DNA of 10,626 nt from an uncultured Flavonifractor sp. (GTDB taxonomy: Bacteria > Bacillota > Clostridia > Oscillospirales > Oscillospiraceae), in assembly GCA_910585415.1 (NCBI GenBank), contig CAJUDT010000079.1:1-10626 (forward strand), in the 5' to 3' direction. The notes beneath the pieces were generated by a model that saw only the letters and a program-made list of their open reading frames with translations, had not been told where the DNA came from and ran no database searches. Positions 7,758 through 10,626 of this stretch are shown here, in pieces (within the stretch, counting starts at the first letter, position 1; every line of letters begins with the position of its first letter). A program made the translations under genes and the position numbers.

Positions 7758-9083
7758 TTAACCCTCCTTGTCCCCTTTCTGCCGGATGGTCAGCCGCACC
7801 GGCGTCCCCTCCAGCCCAAAGGTACTTCTGATTTGGTTTTCCAGGTAGCGCTGATAGGAAAAATGAAAGAGTCTGGCCTCGTTGCAAAAAATGACGAAAT
7901 GGGGGGGGCGTATGCCCACTTGGGTCATATAGTAGAGCTTGAGCCGTCTGCCCTTGTCGGTGGGGGGCTGGACACGGGCCGTGGCGTCGGCCAGCACCGA
8001 GTTGAGCATACCGGTGGTAATGCGCATGGACGCCTGGTCCCGGACGAAATTGATGAGGTCAAAGAGCCGGTCCACCCGCTGCCCCGTCAGGGCGGAGATG
8101 AAGAGGATGGGGGCGTAGGTCATGTAGCTCAAATCCCGCCGCACATCCTGGCGCATTTTGTCCATGGTCTTGCCGTCCTTCTCCACGGCGTCCCACTTGT
8201 TGACCACGATGACGCACGCCTTCCCCGCCTCGTGGGCCAGACCGGCTACCTTGGTGTCCTGCTCGGTGACTCCCTCCTGCGCGTCGATGAGAATGAGGCA
8301 CACGTCACACCGCTCGATGGCCATGGTGGCCCGCAGGACGGAAAACTTCTCAATCCGGTCGTCCACCTTGGACTTTTTGCGCATTCCCGCCGTGTCGATG
8401 AAGCAATATTTCCCCTTCTCGTTGGCAAAAAAGCTGTCCACCGCGTCCCGGGTGGTGCCCGCCATGTCGCTGACAATGACGCGCTGTTCCCCCAGAATCC
8501 GGTTGACCAAGGAGGACTTGCCCACGTTGGGCTTGCCGATTACCGCCACCTGGATGGTGTCGTCCTCCTCGGGCGCGTCCTCCTCCGGGGGGAAATACTC
8601 CAGGCAGGCGTCCAGCAAATCGCCGGTGCCGTGGCCGTGGACGGCGGAGACGGGCACCGGGTCCCCCAAGCCCAGGTTGTAGAACTCATAAATATCCGGG
8701 TTGGTGTGGCCCACCTGGTCCATTTTGTTGACCGCCAGCACCACCGGCTTGCCGGAGCGCAGGAGCATGTTGGCCACCTCCTGATCGGAGGCGGTGAGGC
8801 CGGTCTTGATGTCGCAGAGGAACAGAATGACCGTGGCGTTTTGGATGGCGATTTCCGCCTGCTCCCGCATAAAGGCCAGAATCTCGCTGTCGGCGGAGGG
8901 CTCAATTCCTCCGGTGTCCACGATGTCGAAGGTCCGGCCCAGCCACTCGCAGGAGGCGTAAAGCCGGTCCCGCGTGACGCCTGGGGTGTCCTCCACGATG
9001 GACAGCCGCTGGCCGCAGAGCTTGTTGAAGAGCATGGACTTGCCCACGTTGGGCCGGCCCACAATGGCGACTAAGGGCTTCAT
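7758..9083 (-). CDS. der: Ribosome biogenesis GTPase Der (EngA)
   Basis: Der is a double GTPase required for maturation of the large ribosomal subunit. The 441-residue protein has the full layout. GTPase domain 1 has GRPNVGKS (9-16), DTPGVTRDR (32-40), DTGG (56-59) and NKMD (119-122). An acidic linker (about 165-176) follows. GTPase domain 2 has GKPNVGKS (183-190), TTRD (210-213), DTAGMRKKSKV (230-240) and NKWD (295-298). A C-terminal KH-like RNA-binding domain spans about 352-441, with RPPHFVIFCN (392-401). The start chosen gives MKPLVAIVGRPN and has AAGGAG at 9089-9094, five bases upstream. A longer in-frame form from 9191 would overlap the upstream gene with a non-homologous 36-residue tail and is rejected. 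It follows the DUF512 protein by 16 bases and precedes plsY by one, an order common in Clostridia. Confidence 0.97.
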   Translation of the reverse strand: MKPLVAIVGRPNVGKSMLFNKLCGQRLSIVEDTPGVTRDRLYASCEWLGRTFDIVDTGGIEPSADSEILAFMREQAEIAIQNATVILFLCDIKTGLTASDQEVANMLLRSGKPVVLAVNKMDQVGHTNPDIYEFYNLGLGDPVPVSAVHGHGTGDLLDACLEYFPPEEDAPEEDDTIQVAVIGKPNVGKSSLVNRILGEQRVIVSDMAGTTRDAVDSFFANEKGKYCFIDTAGMRKKSKVDDRIEKFSVLRATMAIERCDVCLILIDAQEGVTEQDTKVAGLAHEAGKACVIVVNKWDAVEKDGKTMDKMRQDVRRDLSYMTYAPILFISALTGQRVDRLFDLINFVRDQASMRITTGMLNSVLADATARVQPPTDKGRRLKLYYMTQVGIRPPHFVIFCNEARLFHFSYQRYLENQIRSTFGLEGTPVRLTIRQKGDKEG

Positions 9084-9099
9084 TGGTTCTCCTTCCTGT

Positions 9100-10470
9100 T
9101 CAGGGGTTGTAGCGGTGATACTCCGCCTCCGGCGGCAGGGCGTAGGCGGGCAGCGCACGGGGAAGCTCCAAAAGGGCGTCCACCAAATCAAAGCCGTCCC
9201 CGGCCTCCACCACGGTGACGGGCACGCCCAGGGCCTGCTCCACCTGCTCCACGGTCACATCGTCCAAAAAGACCCGCTCTCCCGCCCGAAGCATGTTGTC
9301 GGGCAGCAGCAGCCGGCTCCCCAGGTCCCTGCCCTGGAGCTGCCGGATGATGTCCCGCCCGGTGACCAGACCGGAGACGGTGACCGTCTCCCCAAAAAAT
9401 TCGTTGCGGATGGGGTATACCTGTCCCTCTATCTTACCACACACCGCCCGTACTCTGTCAATGATTTCCCGCAAAAATGGCGCGGCGGATACACCGGTAG
9501 CAATGGCGCAGGGGGAGGGAGTGCCCTCCAGCTCCAAGCCGTCCAGGGCGGTTTCCGCCTGACTTTGGAGCAGGCGGAGCATTCCCACGCCATTTTCCAG
9601 CTGATTCATGTCCTCATAGTAGTTTTTTTCTGGCAGATTACGCTCTGCAATCAAATAAAATTCGTCGGAGCACCAAACCAGAGATGAGCCGTGCCCGGCG
9701 CGAAACGCGGCGGCAAAGGCCTCCACCTGGTCCACCAGGGCCCCGGCCTGCCGGGGGGTGTAGGGGGAAATGGAGGGCAGGCCCTCCCGGTAGCGGGTGA
9801 GTCCCACCGGAACGACGGCGATGCTCTCGACGGCAGGGAAGAGTTCGCTCAGGTCTTTTAGGCTTTGGGTCAGAACGGGGCCGTCGTTGACGCCGGGGCA
9901 GGCCACAATCTGGCAGTTCATGCGAATACCGGCCTTGGCCAGACGCTCCATGGTGGGGAGGCACTCTCCCGCCCGTGGGCTGCACAGCAGGGCGGTGCGC
10001 ACCGCCGGGTCGGTGGCGTGGACGGAGATGTTGATGGGGCTCACCCGCAGGTCCATAATGCGCTGAAGCTCCCGCTCCGACAGGTTGGTGAGGGTGATAT
10101 AATTGCCCAGCAGGAAGGAAAGGCGGGCGTCGTCATCCTTAAAGTAAAGGGTTTTGCGCATACCCGGCGGCATTTGGTCCACAAAACAGAATATACACCG
10201 GTTGGCGCAGGAGCGGGCCTTGTCCATCAGGTAGGTTTCAAAATTGAGGCCCAGGTCCTCGCCCTCTTCCTTTCGGACCCGCACGCGGCGGGTCGTTCCG
10301 CTGTCCGATTGAAGGGTCAGCTCCAGGCGGGCGTCGTAGGTGTAATATTTATAATCCAACACGTCCACCACAGGGTTTCCATTCACATGGGTCAGGGTTT
10401 CGCCCACCCGTAAACCCGCCCGGCGGGCCGGACTGTGGGCGTCCACGGATTTGATTTTTGTTAGACTCAT
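9100..10470 (-). CDS. PDZ-like / radical SAM / DUF512 protein of unknown function
   Basis: This is a 456-residue protein of the DUF512 family (related to the TIGR03279 group). A PDZ-like N-terminal domain (about 4-65) shows SPARRAGLRVGETLTHVNG. The central part (about 75-290) is radical SAM-like, with a C-x3-C-x2-C cluster at C88, C92 and C95 (CANRCIFCF) that should bind a 4Fe-4S cluster, and NISVHATDPAVRTALL further on. The C-terminal DUF512 part (about 290-440) includes FFGETVTVSGLVTGRDI, LLPDNMLRAGE and FLDDVT. It is predicted cytoplasmic, with no signal peptide. The substrate and reaction are unknown. Its conserved place before der and plsY in Clostridia suggests a link to ribosome assembly or growth, which is inference. 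The ATG has AAAGGA about nine bases upstream. It is first in the - strand string, and the repeat lies 56 bases ahead of it. The frame stays open upstream to the window edge (see findings). Confidence 0.93.
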   Translation of the reverse strand: MSLTKIKSVDAHSPARRAGLRVGETLTHVNGNPVVDVLDYKYYTYDARLELTLQSDSGTTRRVRVRKEEGEDLGLNFETYLMDKARSCANRCIFCFVDQMPPGMRKTLYFKDDDARLSFLLGNYITLTNLSERELQRIMDLRVSPINISVHATDPAVRTALLCSPRAGECLPTMERLAKAGIRMNCQIVACPGVNDGPVLTQSLKDLSELFPAVESIAVVPVGLTRYREGLPSISPYTPRQAGALVDQVEAFAAAFRAGHGSSLVWCSDEFYLIAERNLPEKNYYEDMNQLENGVGMLRLLQSQAETALDGLELEGTPSPCAIATGVSAAPFLREIIDRVRAVCGKIEGQVYPIRNEFFGETVTVSGLVTGRDIIRQLQGRDLGSRLLLPDNMLRAGERVFLDDVTVEQVEQALGVPVTVVEAGDGFDLVDALLELPRALPAYALPPEAEYHRYNP

Positions 10471-10508
10471 AGGGGGGTCCTTTCTTCTTTCAGAGTTGCT
10501 GCTTTTTC

Positions 10509-10540
10509 GGGGGCTTGGTGGGTTTTGGGGGGTGGGGGGG
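10509..10540 (+). other. G-run cluster with G-quadruplex pattern
   Basis: Four G-runs lie in 32 bases: five G (10509-10513), three G (10520-10522), six G (10527-10532) and seven G (10534-10540), with spacers of 6, 4 and 1 bases. This fits the usual G3+N1-7 four-run pattern on the + strand, which is the template strand for the DUF512 gene starting at 10470. The left end has the matching C-rich tract (53-66) but its next run is 16 bases away, so it lacks the full pattern. Whether it folds is unknown. Confidence 0.5.
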
Positions 10541-10586
10541 CTTTTTGCCTCTTCCTCGTTACTCTGGTGGGTTTCGTTTTCTGGTC
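10527..10586 (-). repeat. Right copy of the inverted intergenic repeat (upstream of the DUF512 gene)
   Basis: Read on the - strand from 10586, this copy matches the left window end: 39 of the first 44 positions are identical without gaps, including GACCAGAAAAC, CCACCAGAG and AACGAGGAAGA. A six-base length difference follows, then the same C7-A-C6 tract (10527-10540). It lies just upstream of the first gene of the - strand string. The hairpins at 10586-10626 continue the element outward. Similarity of the two copies fades inward after the C-rich tract, with a shared AAGCCCCC further on. Confidence 0.75.
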
Positions 10587-10600
10587 CCGCCTCCGGCGGG
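10586..10600. repeat. Small GC hairpin beside the right repeat
   Basis: CCCGCC (10586-10591) and GGCGGG (10595-10600) can pair as a 6-bp stem with a 3-base loop. It abuts the repeat copy and overlaps the next palindrome by two bases, so the two full stems cannot form together. It has no T-run and is unlikely to be a simple terminator. Confidence 0.6.
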
Positions 10601-10626
10601 TTACTTTCCAGCGATGGAAAGTAACC
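10599..10626. repeat. Perfect 12-bp palindromic hairpin with GCGA loop at the window end
   Basis: The arms GGTTACTTTCCA (10599-10610) and TGGAAAGTAACC (10615-10626) are perfectly complementary. The loop GCGA is a GNRA-type tetraloop if transcribed from the + strand. The right arm ends at the last base of the window. There is no T-run inside the window, so a terminator role is not shown. It most likely belongs to the same repeat element as 10527-10586. Confidence 0.8.

Noticed and set aside
7746..9074. Long + strand open frame opposite der, and a similar one at 7004-7831 opposite plsY
   Set aside because: Both are composition shadows of der and plsY, which carry complete family motifs. The second also starts inside the terminator hairpin.
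9084..9191. Longer N-terminus for Der
   Set aside because: The extra 36 residues are unlike any Der N-terminus, overlap the DUF512 gene, and the ATG at 9083 has an AAGGAG site.
1..10586. Composite transposon with terminal inverted repeats
   Set aside because: The ends are inverted repeats, but no transposase, integrase or cargo-like gene lies between them. The content is housekeeping genes, and no target-site duplication can be seen because the left edge is cut.

Overview
The window is a compact, GC-rich piece of a Gram-positive core genome. Protein sequences and gene order (a PDZ-like/radical SAM/DUF512 protein followed by der and plsY; an ABC-F ATPase close to RF1) suggest a high-GC member of Clostridia, probably a gut Oscillospiraceae-type bacterium of the Flavonifractor/Intestinimonas/Oscillibacter kind. 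The lineage is inferred from sequence style and was not tested.

Layout: two convergent gene strings meet at a hairpin terminator near position 7000. The left string, on the + strand, holds six genes: murF (cell-wall precursor ligase), a large unassigned helical protein, a two-domain ABC-F ATPase, a membrane-anchored DUF218/YdcF-like protein, prfA (release factor 1) and a small 85-residue protein. Gaps are 0 to 14 bases and one junction is an ATGA overlap, so the six are probably one transcription unit. The right string, on the - strand, starts near the right edge with a PDZ-like/radical SAM/DUF512 protein, then der (ribosome-assembly GTPase), then plsY (membrane acyltransferase). Gaps are 16 and 1 bases. 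Together the genes serve peptidoglycan synthesis, translation and ribosome assembly, and phospholipid synthesis, plus two proteins of unknown role.

The least ordinary part is the two edges. About 66 bases at the extreme left and about 60 bases near the extreme right are imperfect inverted copies of one repeat (39 of the first 44 positions match). Each copy lies just upstream of the first gene of its string, in the same orientation relative to that gene. Outside the right copy are a 6-bp GC hairpin and a perfect 12-bp hairpin with a GCGA loop that ends exactly at the last base. This looks like a dispersed intergenic repeat family, and the window may be a contig whose ends collapsed into that repeat. 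The second item of interest is the 517-residue protein after murF, whose two halves resemble, by eye, a DUF416/YjaG-like domain and an Imm49-like immunity-protein domain. No transposase, phage gene, CRISPR array, tRNA or rRNA was seen, and there is no gene-free stretch over 300 bases.
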